Assembly (NCBI GenBank): GCA_947381325.1
Contig: CANCUP010000004.1
Span: 1-45,072 of the forward strand
Origin: Comamonadaceae bacterium
Lineage (GTDB): Bacteria; Pseudomonadota; Gammaproteobacteria; Burkholderiales; Burkholderiaceae_C
Reading direction: 5' to 3'
DNA: 45,072 bases
Notes under the pieces: generated by a model
Databases searched by the model: none
The model's input: the letters and a program-made list of their open reading frames with translations, nothing else
What the model was told of the DNA's origin: nothing
Shown: piece after piece, positions 24,339 to 36,500 of the stretch
Layout of the letters: each line of letters begins with the position of its first letter
Position numbering within the stretch: position 1 is the first letter of the stretch
Made by a program: the position numbers and the translations under genes

Positions 24339-26153
24339 ATGAGCACCACGCACATCACGCTGAACCAGATCAACACCCTGCCCCGAGCAGAAGCTGCGGC
24401 CTTGCTGACGGGCTTGTACGAGCACTCGGATTGGATTGCCGAACAAGCGCTTACCGCGCGCCCTTTTGCGTCTGCTGCCGCACTCAAGCACGCCATGGTG
24501 GAGGTGCTCAACCGCGCGGGCCGTGAGCCCCAGCTGGCCTTGGTGCGTGCCCACCCCGAATTGGCGGGCAAAGCCATGGTGAGCCAAAGTCTCACCGCCG
24601 AATCGACCCACGAACAAAGCAAAGCGGGGCTGACCGATTGCAGCCCGCAAGAGTTTGCGCACATCCAACAGCTCAACGCCAGCTACAACGCCAAGTTTGG
24701 TTTTCCGTTCATCTTGGCCGTGCGGGGTCCACGCGGGGCGGGCTTGAGCCGTCAACAAATCATTGCCACCTTTGAGCGCCGCCTGAGCAACCATCCCGAC
24801 TTCGAATTGGCCGAGTGCTTGCGCAACATCCACCGCATTGTGGAGATTCGCCTCAACGACAAGCTCGGCTACCAACCCACACTGGGTCACGAGGTGTGGG
24901 ACTGGCACGAATGGTTGGCTCAATTCAGCGACGTAGGCACGGTCAATCCCCATGCGCCCCATGCAGCGCGTGACGTGCTGACCGTCACCTACTTGACCGA
25001 TGCGCATTTGAAATGCGCTCGCACGATTGAGTTGGGTATGCAAGCCTGTGGTTTTGACGAGGTGCACATCGATGCGGTGGGCAACGTGGTGGGCATCTAC
25101 AAAGCCGCCACCGAGAACGCCAAAACCTTGATGACCGGCTCACATTACGACACGGTGCGCAACGGCGGCAAGTACGACGGACGCTTGGGCATTTTTGTGC
25201 CCATGGCCTGCGTGCGTGAACTGGCCCGTGCCAACCAACGCCTGCCGTTCAACCTGGAAGTGGTGGCCTTTGCCGAAGAAGAAGGCCAGCGTTACAAAGC
25301 CACCTTCTTGGGCTCGGGTGCGCTGGTGGGCGACTTCAAGCACGAATGGCTGGACCAAGCCGATGCCGACGGCGTGACCATGCGCCAAGCCATGCAACAA
25401 GCGGGTTTGAAAGCGGCCGACATCCCCAAACTGGCTCGCGATGCGTCCAAGTACCTGGGGTTTGTCGAAGTGCACATCGAACAAGGCCCTGTGCTGAACG
25501 AGCGCGACCTGCCGCTGGGCGTGGTGACCTCGATCAACGGCAGCGTGCGCTTTGTGGGTGAAGTGGTGGGTGTGTCCTGCCATGCAGGCACCACACCGAT
25601 GGACCGTCGCCGCGATGCCGCGGCCGCCGTGGCCGAGCTGGCTCTGTATGTGGAGCAACGCGCGTTGCGCGACCGCGGCGCTGACGGCCAATGCAACGCC
25701 GTGGGCACGGTCGGTTTGCTGACGGTGCCCAATGGTTCGATCAACGTGGTGCCAGGGCGCTGCCAGTTCAGTCTGGATTTGCGCGCCCCCACCAACGGAC
25801 AACGCGACCTGCTGATGCGCGATGTGCTCAATGCCCTGCAAACCATTTGCACCCGCCGAGGCGTGCACTTCACGCTGGAAGAAACCATGCGTGCCAGCGC
25901 CGCGCCCAGCGCGCCACAGTGGCAAGCGCGCTGGGAAGCCGCCGTGCAAGCCTTGGGCGTGCCCGTGTTTCACCTGCCCAGCGGCGCGGGGCACGACGCC
26001 ATGAAGCTGCACGAGGTGATGCCCCAAGCCATGCTGTTTGTGCGTGGCCAAAACGCGGGCATCAGTCACAACCCACTCGAGAGCACCACCAGCGACGACA
26101 TGCAACTGGCCATCGACGCCTTCATGCACTTGCTGCACAACACCACCGCTTGA
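24339..26153 (+). CDS. uraD-allC: Fused OHCU decarboxylase - allantoate amidohydrolase
   Basis: A 604-residue protein with two enzymes in one chain. Residues 1-175 are an OHCU decarboxylase: ALVRAHPELAGKAM holds the catalytic His, LTAESTHEQSKAGL the Ser/Glu region, and FPFILAVRG and RLSNHPDFE the binding loop. Residues about 200-604 are an M20 allantoate amidohydrolase, with GSHYDTVRNGGKYDGRLG and FAEEEGQRYKATFLGS as metal sites and LPSGAGHDAMKL near the end. The fusion carries out a step before and a step after allantoinase (PuuE). It starts 21 nt after puuE with AGGA before the ATG. No frameshift or damaged motif is evident. The AllC half could also be a ureidoglycolate or carbamoyl amidohydrolase. 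Confidence 0.92.
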   Translation: MSTTHITLNQINTLPRAEAAALLTGLYEHSDWIAEQALTARPFASAAALKHAMVEVLNRAGREPQLALVRAHPELAGKAMVSQSLTAESTHEQSKAGLTDCSPQEFAHIQQLNASYNAKFGFPFILAVRGPRGAGLSRQQIIATFERRLSNHPDFELAECLRNIHRIVEIRLNDKLGYQPTLGHEVWDWHEWLAQFSDVGTVNPHAPHAARDVLTVTYLTDAHLKCARTIELGMQACGFDEVHIDAVGNVVGIYKAATENAKTLMTGSHYDTVRNGGKYDGRLGIFVPMACVRELARANQRLPFNLEVVAFAEEEGQRYKATFLGSGALVGDFKHEWLDQADADGVTMRQAMQQAGLKAADIPKLARDASKYLGFVEVHIEQGPVLNERDLPLGVVTSINGSVRFVGEVVGVSCHAGTTPMDRRRDAAAAVAELALYVEQRALRDRGADGQCNAVGTVGLLTVPNGSINVVPGRCQFSLDLRAPTNGQRDLLMRDVLNALQTICTRRGVHFTLEETMRASAAPSAPQWQARWEAAVQALGVPVFHLPSGAGHDAMKLHEVMPQAMLFVRGQNAGISHNPLESTTSDDMQLAIDAFMHLLHNTTA

Positions 26154-26184
26154 GCCCGCACCCTGCACAACGAGACACCCATCC

Positions 26185-27447
26185 ATGCCCGACCACAACC
26201 ACAACACCACCTACGCCCAGCTCGACGCTTGGATCGACGCCCACTTTGATGAGCAAGTGAAGTTCTTGCAAGAACTCGTCCGCGTGCCCACCGACACGCC
26301 ACCGGGCAACAACGCGCCGCATGCCGAGCGCACCGCCACTTTGCTGAAAGACTTTGGCTTTGAGGCCGAGAAACACGCCGTGCCCGAAGCCGAGGTGACA
26401 GCCTATGGCCTGGAAACCCTCACCAACCTGATCGTGCGACGCCACTATGGAGAAGGCAAAACCATTGCCCTCAACGCCCACGGTGACGTGGTGCCCCCGG
26501 GCGAAGGGTGGACCCAAGACCCCTATGGCGGCCAGATCGTGGACGGCAAAATGTATGGCCGTGCCAGCGCGGTGAGCAAGTGCGACTTTTCCACCTTCAC
26601 CTTTGCCGTGCGCGCGCTCGAAGCCGTGGCCAAGCCCGCCCACGGCAATGTCGAACTGCACTTCACCTACGACGAAGAGTTTGGTGGACTGCTGGGCCCC
26701 GGCTGGTTGCTGCGCCAAGGTCTGACAAAACCCGACTTGATGATTGCAGCGGGCTTCAGCTACCAAGTGGTCACCGCACACAACGGGTGTTTGCAAATGG
26801 AAGTCACCGTGCACGGCAAGATGGCGCACGCTGCCATTCCAGAGACTGGTGTGGACGCCCTGCAAGGCGCAGTGGCGGTGCTCAATGCCCTGTATCACCA
26901 AAACACCCTCTACCAAGCCGTGACCTCCCAGGTGGAGGGCATCAACCACCCCTATGTGAACGTGGGTCTGATTGAAGGCGGCACCAACACCAACGTGATT
27001 CCGGGCAAGGTGATGTTCAAGTTAGACCGCCGCATGATTCCAGAAGAAAACCCGGTGGAAGTCGAAGCCAGCATTCGCCAAGTGATGGCCGACGCGGTGC
27101 GTGCCTTCAACCAAGGCCGCGCGGCCGACATGCACATCAGCCTGGACGTCAAACGCCTGTTGATGGCCCACAGCATGAAACCCTTGGCGGGCAACAAGCC
27201 CTTGGTAGACGCTATTCAACACCACGGCGAAGACCTGTTTGGTGAACCGATTCCAGCCATGGGCACACCGCTGTACACCGATGTGCGTTTGTACGGCGAG
27301 CACGGTATTCCAGGGGTGATTTATGGGGCCGGCCCACGCACCGTGCTGGAGAGCCACGCCAAACGCGCGGACGAACGCTTGGACTTGGAAGACTTGCGCC
27401 GCGCGACTAAGGTGATTGCTCGGACTTTGCGGGATTTGTTGGGATGA
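26185..27447 (+). CDS. M20-family metallopeptidase/deacylase (ArgE/DapE type)
   Basis: The protein has 420 residues from MPDHNHNTTYAQLDAWID; the ORF-track start 49 residues earlier lies inside the preceding gene. NAHGDVVPPGEGWTQDPYGG holds the first metal His and Asp, and FTYDEEFGG the catalytic Glu and metal Glu. The stretch usually written GRGxxDMKGG reads GRASAVSKCDF, an alternative form. It ends the gntR-puuE-uraD/allC operon. The family deacylates or decarbamoylates amino-acid-like substrates, so a ureidoglycolate, carbamoyl or side-product hydrolase is possible. The exact substrate is unknown. Confidence 0.82.
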   Translation: MPDHNHNTTYAQLDAWIDAHFDEQVKFLQELVRVPTDTPPGNNAPHAERTATLLKDFGFEAEKHAVPEAEVTAYGLETLTNLIVRRHYGEGKTIALNAHGDVVPPGEGWTQDPYGGQIVDGKMYGRASAVSKCDFSTFTFAVRALEAVAKPAHGNVELHFTYDEEFGGLLGPGWLLRQGLTKPDLMIAAGFSYQVVTAHNGCLQMEVTVHGKMAHAAIPETGVDALQGAVAVLNALYHQNTLYQAVTSQVEGINHPYVNVGLIEGGTNTNVIPGKVMFKLDRRMIPEENPVEVEASIRQVMADAVRAFNQGRAADMHISLDVKRLLMAHSMKPLAGNKPLVDAIQHHGEDLFGEPIPAMGTPLYTDVRLYGEHGIPGVIYGAGPRTVLESHAKRADERLDLEDLRRATKVIARTLRDLLG

Positions 27448-27520
27448 TGGAGCTGGCTTGATCCGCCAAGCCCCGATGGTGTTCATTCAGTTCAAGGTGA
27501 CTGCTTCAAAGACCTTGGCA

Positions 27521-30500
27521 TCAAGTTGCTTGCAAGCTGTGATGGGCGTTGTCAGAGAGGGTTGCCAACAGGTCTTGGACTGTCACCTCTTGGGCGATAG
27601 GAACAAACGTCAGAGGCACAGCATCTGAGGTTGAAGCGGTGTTGCACATTTGGTTAAACAGCAAGGCTTGGCGAACAAACTCAGCAGCTTGCGCATCGGC
27701 CTGTGTTGTCTGATGTCCTGGTTCATAAGCCAACATGGCATCAGCAGCCTGACCTGTGCTGCCATCGGTGCGTGTGAAGGTGGTATTGCCCATCACCACC
27801 GCATCGCTTTCGCCGCTGCCACTGTTGGCGAGCAATGTGCCTGCATCTCGCATTTGGCCGTCGGACTTCAGGTTGATGCTGGCAATTTGGAGGTCGCTGA
27901 GTGATTTGAATTCGTTCGCATCGGTCTTGCCATTTCCATTGGCGTCTTGCCAAATTGCGAATTCTGAAAACTTTTCATCGCCTGCGTCGAGTTGCCCGTT
28001 GAAGTTGGTGTCTAGGGCTTGCAAGCCTTCTAGGTCTGTTTGGGCACCGGCTTTGAGGCTTTGAAAACCGAATTCTGAAACATCTGTGATGCGATGGTTG
28101 TGGTCTTTGTCCCAGACCAACACACCATCGTTGTTGCCTGCCCATGCCATCTTGTCTTGGATGCCATCGAGGTTGACATCCACCGTGACCTGAGAGTTTT
28201 GAAGAGAAGTGAAATGAAGGCCATCGCCGTTGAGGTCTAGGATGATGGGGGGGTAATAAGTTCCTGAATGTTCATTCCATGTTGTGTAATAAAAAAAAGC
28301 TCCGTCAGTAGCCCCAAACCCGTACACGTTGAAATGCCAAACATTTTTTAATCCACTTTCGTCAGTCAATGTCCACGTAGTTTCTAAAAGATCAAACGAA
28401 GGACCTGAAACAGTGAAAACACCCGCATCACCTGACATCGATATCGAATAGTCAGTGTATTGAATTCCCCTATAAAAATAAGGAATAGGTAGCCATGTGT
28501 ACCCCCAAGTATTCAAGCGGGCACTGGTCAAAACCATCTGGACTGATCCAACAGGTCCGTCATCAGAAATTGAGAAATTTACTTCCACACGCCCCGCACG
28601 GTTTGGATCAACAAGGTATCCATACCCGCCCTTGTAATCCACGGTTGCGTATTGATTCGGCGGTGCGACGACATTCACATAAGCAGTCGCCCAAGTCTGA
28701 CCACCGTGTCCGTCGTCTGACAAATAATCAAATGACGCGCCGCCAGTGAACCCTGTCGCAGCTTGAAATTGCACTTGCCCATCCACGATGGATGCATGAC
28801 CATTGGCGTGGTCTCTGACAGCACTCACGGTCAATGAGTCACCATCTACATCGCTGTCGTTGCTGGTCAGTTGACCGAATGCGATGCTTATGACCGTATT
28901 TTTATAAGTGTCGAACTGGTCGTCGACAGCCACGGGGGCATCGTTGACGGCTGCGACAGGAATCACGGCTTGTACAGTGGGCGACTCAGCGCCTGCGGCA
29001 TCACGTACTCTGTATTCAAACGAGGCATTGCCGTTGTAGTTGGCATAGGGTGTGAACACCACATTGCCGTTGCCGTCTAAACCGACCGTGCCATTGGAAG
29101 CGTTGCCAACCCAGCTCAAACTCAATGCGCTGTTTGCATCGTCAATATCGCTGTCGTTGTCCAATAACCTTGATTTGTTGATGTAAAAAATGGCATCCTC
29201 ACTGGCGCCATAGATGATTTCACCTTGTGCACTTGGGGCATCGTTCACGGGATTCACAACAACAGTGGCGGTCGCTGCGTTGGACTCCAATCCCTCTGGA
29301 TCTTTCACCCAGTATGTGAATGTTGCATTCCCGTTGAAGTTGCTGTTGGGGCTGAACACCACATGGCCGCTGCCATTCAAATATGCCGAACCACCATGGC
29401 CCGACTGAACCCGAGAAATTAACAAGCTCGATTGCAGGTGATCGACGTCGGTGTCGTTTTGCAGCAAGGCGCTGCAGAGAATCGTCAGTTGCTGGTCTTC
29501 CAGAGATTGGATCGTTTCCCCCGTCGCCACTGGGGCATCGTTGACACTCAGCAAGTGGATCGTCGCCGTTGCCGATGCTGCGCCTCCGTTGCCGTCATCC
29601 ACGGTGTAATCAAAACTCGCAGTTCCAAAGTAGTTGGCATCGGGCACAAAAGAAATCGTGCCATCTGAATTCATGGCCACGCTGCCATGCCGTGCGTTCG
29701 AAACAGCTTTGATGCTCAGGACTTGCCCGTCTGTTGCGATGTCTGCATCCGTGTCGTTTTGCAGCAACGCGCCTTGGCTCAAGATCAAGCGGGTATCTTC
29801 CGATGAGTTGATGGTTTCGCCAATGGCAATTGGCGCATCGTTGAGGGCCGTGATGGTGAATGACGCCGTGGCCTGCGCCATGGCACCACTTAGATCACGC
29901 ACTTGGTACGCAAAGCTTGCAGCGCCGTGGTAGTTGGCATCTGGCGTAAAAACAACTTCACCATTGACAAACGCCACCGAGCCATGCGTGGCGTTACCCA
30001 CTGCAGAAACGGTCAAGCTATCGTTCACACCGCCCCAACCAGCGTTGTTGATGTCCGCGTCGGTGTCGTTGGATAACAAACTGGCGCAACTGACGCGCAA
30101 CGCGTTGTCTTCTGCCATACCGCTCAAGCTGTCATCTTGAGCAACAGGTACGTCGTTGACTTCTTCCAAATTGACAAACACAGTGCCTGTTGAGCTTACA
30201 CCAGCGCCATCGCTCACCGTGTATTGGTAACTCGCCACACCAAAATAATTCGCCTCTGGCTTGAAGGCAATGCGTTGGCTGTCATCGGCTTGTGTGACGA
30301 ACGCTACCGTGCCATGCGTGGCATGGCCCACTGCGGTGATGCTCAACACCTGGCCATCGCTTGCCACGTCTACATCGGTGTCGTTGGCTAACAAGTCAGA
30401 GGGAACAAACCAAAGTGTGGTGTCTTCGTCGGTGCTGACTGTTTCACCCTTCACAACTGGCACATCATTGATGGCGTTGACGGCGATGCGCACGCTGGCG

Positions 30501-33500
30501 TCGGTCGTACCTCCATGGCCATCGCTCACGGTGTAGGTGAAGCCTGCGATACCGTGGTAGTTGGCGCTGGGGATGAATTGAATGTCGCCGTTGACGCGCA
30601 TGCTCACCATGCCGTTGGCAGCGCCCGGGACGGCGGTGATGGATAACACTTGGTCGTCCGTGACGGTGTCTACATCGCTGTCATTGGCCAGCAGGTGTGC
30701 CTGGGTGAAGATGAGTCCTACATCTTCATCGGTGCTGCTGGTCTCGCCAACTGTCACAGGGGCGTCGTTGACCGCTGCCAGATTGATGGTGGCTAGGGCG
30801 GTGGCATATCCCCCGTTGCCATCGCTGACCGTGTAGTTGAAGCTGGCCATTCCGTGGTAGTTGGCGTCTGGCGTGAACTGCACGGTTTGTGTGCCGTCTG
30901 CGTGGGTCACCAAACTCACTGTGCCGTGGGTTTTGCCACTGATGCTGCTGACAGCACTCAAGCTCAGCACTTGGCCATCGGTGATGGTGTCTACATCACT
31001 GTCGTTGGCCAGCAAGGTCGCGGCATCCATAGAAAGCGCTGTGTCTTCGTTTGTATTCTCAGCCTCGCCTTGCACCAAAGGTGTGTCGTTGACAGCCCCA
31101 ATGCTTAAAGTCACCGTGTTGGTACTTGTGGCACCGAAAGTATCTGTCACCACATAGTCAAAAGTCGCTAAGCCGTGGTAGTTGGCATCGGGCAAAAACT
31201 CAATTTGCCCTGAACTCAACAAGCGCACTGTGCCGTGGCTGGCATCGCCCACACTTTGCACCGACAGGCTATCGCCATCCGTCAACTCATCGTTGTCGGT
31301 GTCATTGGCCAATACATCCGCTTGTTCAAGCATGATGAATGTGTCTTCCGTGCCATCAAAGCTGTCACTCTGACTGACTGGCGCGTCGTTGACGGCACTC
31401 ACACCCGCCACAACAAACGCGGTGCTGGTGGCACCGGATGCATCGGTTATTTCGTAACTGAACCTGACATTGCCGTGGTACTGCGCATCGGGCACCAGAT
31501 TGATGGTGCCATCCGTGTTGAGCGTGGCCGTGCAATGCAAGGCATCAAACACCCGGCTGATGGAGAGGACGTCGCCATCCGTCGACATATCGTTGTCGGT
31601 GTCATTCTTCAATAGCTGCTTTGAGGTCAACACGATGGCACTGTCTTCTTGGGTGGCAACCACATCACCCAGCGCTATCGGGCTATCGTTGACTGCAAGC
31701 ACCATCAAACGAACGCTCGCGTCTGTGTTGCCCCCATTGCCGTCACTCACGGTGTAGGTGAAGCTGGCTGAACCGTGGTAGTTGGCGTTGGGGACGAAGC
31801 GGATGTCGCCGTTGGCGACCATGCTCACTGCGCCCTTGGTAGCCCCCGAGACTGCGGTGATGGTGAGCACTTGGCCGTCGGTGGCGGTGTCTACGTCGCT
31901 GTCATTGGCCAGCAGCTCGGCTTGGGTGAACACGATGGCTGTGTCTTCGTTCGCACTGGCTGTATCGGGTTGGGTAACGGGTGCGTCATTCAGGGCGATG
32001 ACGTCCACCTTGACGGTGGCAGGCGTGCTGCCGTTGTTGCTTGCATGGTTGCCGTCGTTGCCGTCGTTGACGATGTAGGTGAATTGGGCAGTCCCATGGA
32101 AATTGCTGTCAGGCACAAAGCGGATGCGCCCATCTGTCAGCAAGGTGGCCGTCCCATGCTGAGCGGCGGCAATGCCTGTGATGCTCAGCACCTGACCATC
32201 GGTGGCCGTGTCGACATCGCGGTCGTTGCTCAGCAAATCTGCCACGTTGAAATAGATGGCTGCGTCTTCTTGTGTCTGCGCTGTTTCACCCTGTGTCACC
32301 GGTGCATCGTTGACAGCAGCAATCACCAGTGTTGTGCTGCCGGTGGTGCTCAAACCATATTGGTCTGTCACGGTGTAGGTGAAGCTGGCCTCGCCGTGGA
32401 AGTTGGTGTTGGGCATGAACACCACCACGCCGTCGTTCAAGCTAACCTGACAGTTCACCGCATCTGCAACCGCTGTGATGGTGAGTGCAGGTGCATTGGC
32501 ATCCGCACGCGCGTTCGGGCTGCTGTCGTTGGCCAACAGAACGTCTTGGCTCAAGCGCAGTACCACGTCCTCTGTGCCGGGCAAAGTTTCTCCAATGACG
32601 ACGGGGTAATCCAGCGTCGGGCCAGTGGCGGCACTCGCAATCACGCTGGAGGTGGTCGATGTTGCGTCTGTCGATGTCGATGCTGATGCCGATGTTGCTG
32701 CTGCACTGCTGGTGGCATGCGAAGGGTCTGAACTGGTTTTGCTGCTGGTTGCGCTGCTGATCACCACCGTCTTGACCACCACCACAGGTGCCGCCTCTGC
32801 CACAGGGTTGACGGGTGTTGACGAAACAAAGACAGGCGATGCGTTACTGGATGCAGCTGTCGAAATGGCTGCGGTTTGCACCGTCTGCACCCCTTGCACC
32901 ACCGACACGGGCGCAGAGAACACCTCGGCCTGTTTGACGACCACTTCTGCTGGTGTGGATGGTGTAAGTGGCATGTTTGGCGTGACGCCAAAAGTCGACA
33001 CGGTGGTGGGGAACTGGTTGTTGCTGTCGACCGCGTTGCCGCTGTTGCTGCTTGGGTTGGCGTTGCTGCCAGCGCTGACCCTGTTGGCCTGCACCGCTGC
33101 CGCCTCTGCCGCACTGGCGGTGGCCCCCATGCCCACCGCCGTTAAAACCCCCAAGCCTGTTGCACCCCAAACACTGCTGCCTGCGCTTTCCATCATGTTT
33201 TGTGTGACCAGGCGAATCTGGTTCGACGGCGACGTCTGCGCGCTGGGTATGAACACCAGCCTTGTATCTGAGACACGAATGTTGTTGGTGTTGGAACTTG
33301 TCCTAGGAATTGCATCACTCTTGATGCGCCCATCACCTGCCGACAAAGTGGATTGCGCACTCGGCTTGGCTGGTGTTTGAGTAGGCGCATCACTGACCAC
33401 CCGCGCATCCCCCTCGGCAATGGTGCTTTGTGTGGTTTGGTTTGCGACTGTTTTGACAGGCCCGAAATCTGTGGCACCTGTCGCACTTGTCTGTGCGGGT

Positions 33501-36500
33501 GCACCCTCCACATTGCCGCCACCGTGCCTGTGTGCTTCTTGATCTGCGGTGCCTTCCCAGTCGCCCGTGCGCAGCGCTTGCTGCTCGTAGGTTGGGTCGC
33601 GCTTGTCCACCCAGCGCGTGCCACCTTCATCTGTGATTTGCACTTGGCCTTGGTAGCCTTCGTGAACCAGCACTTCACCCGCATTGAGCACCTGCCAACT
33701 GCCATCGGGGTTGGCCCTGCTGATGTGGCTGAGCTTGACACCCTCTGTTGCCGACTTCAGTGTGGTCGCCGTGAGTACGTCGCTGTGCCCGTCCTCGTAC
33801 ATCACCTGACCGGTTTTGAAGTTGATGCTTTCCAAGTGAAGCGCATCCAAGCTTTGACCTTCTAAGGCTTGCATTTGCCCGTCTTGGTTGAGATCAACCC
33901 AAAGTTGGATGGCGGCAAACGCCGGGTCGCGTTCATCCAGAATACCGTCCTCATTGGCATCTAACCACGCGACGTTGTTGCGCTGCAGATCAGCGTTTTG
34001 TCTGCCCATCTCAGCTTGTTCGGTGTGGTTACCCTCTTGACCGGGGTTACCTCCTAAATTCAAGATATCGCGTGTTTCGATCTGCCCGTTCAGCTTTTGA
34101 TCAATGACCATCAACGCTTGTAAATTGCCATGTCCATCGCTTGCACTGATCCATTCAGATTTTTCTAAATAGCCATCGTTGTCAGTGTCTTTGAGAATTT
34201 CACTGGTTTGGGTCAAGGTGTTGTGCAAGTCTTCAACACGCGCGAGAACGCCGCTGTGCTGTGTCACGTGCACGATCAACGCGCCAAAGCTTTGACTCTT
34301 GAAGTTAGCACTTTCTGTTGCATGGCCTTGCAAAGCAAAGGCTTGACTTGTGTTGCTGGTTTCACCACCTAGGCCTGCGCGCGCTTCTCGACCAATTTGC
34401 GCATCATCGGCACCGATCTCTTGCAAGTGCTGCATGCGCTGTTGCAGCGTCTGGATTTGCCAAGCTGGTGCTAAGCCGCCACTGCTGCTCAGGGTCTCGA
34501 TCAACCTTTGTGCAATGGTCTCAGAAAAGAGAGGCTCATGGAATGTGCTGCCATTGGTCATCGTGACCTCCAACCAAGCACCGCCCGTTTGTGCGCTGTA
34601 GCCAACTCTCGGAATCAAGTAGGGGTTGATGGCCACATCATCTGCGCTACTGGGATTTTTCTCATTGATGGCTTGCACCAAAGATTCGAGCAAGCTCTGC
34701 ACCCCTGCAGCCAATTTGGCTGCCACATCCCCACCGCCACTTTGGTTGTAGTCAATGGTGTGTTGGATGTGTCCGCTGGCATCCCAGCTGAAATGGGCTG
34801 CACCTTCTGGAGGTGGAGGTGGACCGCCTCCGCCAAACAGGCCGCCAAATGCACCACCTATCAACCCGCCTATGGCCCCACCCAAAGACCCCCCAAAGTA
34901 CATGCCCGCCAAGGTACCGATGCTTTGCGCTGGGTTGTCTTCTAAATTGTTGAGTGCGATCAATGCGCTGACGTAAGGGACTTCGCTGCTACCCAACATG
35001 CTGTTGAGCGCTTCGTCGACCGCTTGGTCGCTGACTTGGTTGATGGCGTTGGCAATGATGAGTCCATCACCACTTTGCACGCCCTGCGCTAAATTGAGCC
35101 ACCCAGCAGCTTCTGCAAAATCACCCGGCAGGTTGTTGCCCGTGCCACCAAACGCTGCACCTAGCCCATCGACCGAGTTGTAAAAACTCATGACTGCGCT
35201 GAGTTTGCCCACCTCACCAAGATGATCCCAGTTTTGTAGGTTGCTCAAACCGTTGAACAAGCCTATCCCTTGGGCAAGGTCTTGTGATTGGGGGACGGAG
35301 GTTTGATCAGTGTTTCTATTTGCGGCACTAACACCACCTCCAACATCAGAAACGACGCCACCATCACCACCAGCATCGGCATAGACGGTGCCTGGGCCAA
35401 AAACGGGCAGAGTGCCAATGTCTGGTAAGTCATCGCTTGCGTCTGCAACCACCATATTGGAATCACTTAACTCGCCCGCATCACTAACTTTAAGCACGGG
35501 AATATGGCTCTGTGGTGACGATACAGTTATGGCGTGTGGTACGGAGTCGGGAGTGGTCTCAGTCACCGGATCAATTTCATAACCAACCAGAGCAGCCCTG
35601 CCCTTCGAATCTTGACCCACAGCCAAGACCGTCGTTTTACCGTCATCATCGGTCAACACATAACCTTTGGCCCAAACTGGTTTGGCATCCGTACCAATGT
35701 TGATATCTTGCGGCTCACCCAACTCAGGGTTGTGACGATGAAGCGCATCAAGGGCGGCTTGCGGCGTTTTGATCGCAGGGTCTAGGGTGAGTGCAGTCAG
35801 GATTTTGGCGGGGTCACCACTCAACGTAGCGTTGGTGAGTTCAACTGTAGGGTCGAGTGGCAAGTGAGCTGCGTCAGCGAATTGCATCGAGCCTTGTTTA
35901 CCCAAGGCAGTTAAACCGAGAGGCACCTGCGTCTGGGTTTGATCGTCACGGGTCACGACTTTGTAAGCCACAAACTCTGCTTTGGTTATGCCGCCAATTT
36001 TTTCAGCTTGAGAGCCCATGAAGACTTCGCTCCCGTCTTTGTCTGTATAGGTGAAGCCCTTTGCACTGCCCACTGTGGCCGCTTTGACTGAATCACCTAA
36101 AAACTCACGCGCCTCTTCAATGGTTCTGGCGTAGTGGCCAGGGTTGGCGCCATTTTCACCGCCACGGTTGGAGGCAAAGAATGCCAAGGTGGCTTCAGGG
36201 GTGCCTTCACCAGCAAACGCATCAATGGCGTCATCTTTTGGAACGCCGTTATAAACCCTGGACAGCACAGCAGCACGTTGCTCTTCTGTAAAAGGTGTCG
36301 AAAAGCGCGACTCAATCCTATCCACCAGTTTTTCTTTTTCAGGAAAGCTCGTGCCTTCAGTCACCTTAGTTGCACCTGACTCAGGCAACACATTTTTGAT
36401 GTTGGTGATGACGGGTTTGCCATTGGCATCTACCCCGTCTTTGAATCCCACAATTTTGCTGCCCTCAAACACAAAGCCTTTACCTTCTAGCGATGCCTTC

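Noticed and set aside
28660-32622. Regular 300-bp periodicity considered as CRISPR or satellite DNA
   Set aside because: The period is about 100 codons in one open frame, with diverged protein repeats. There are no short direct repeats with unique spacers and no cas genes.
32625-33380. Plus-strand ORF of 251 residues opposite the giant gene
   Set aside because: Its Ala/Thr/Leu-rich sequence is the antisense of the Ser/Thr/Ala linker, and it has no ribosome site or recognisable domain.
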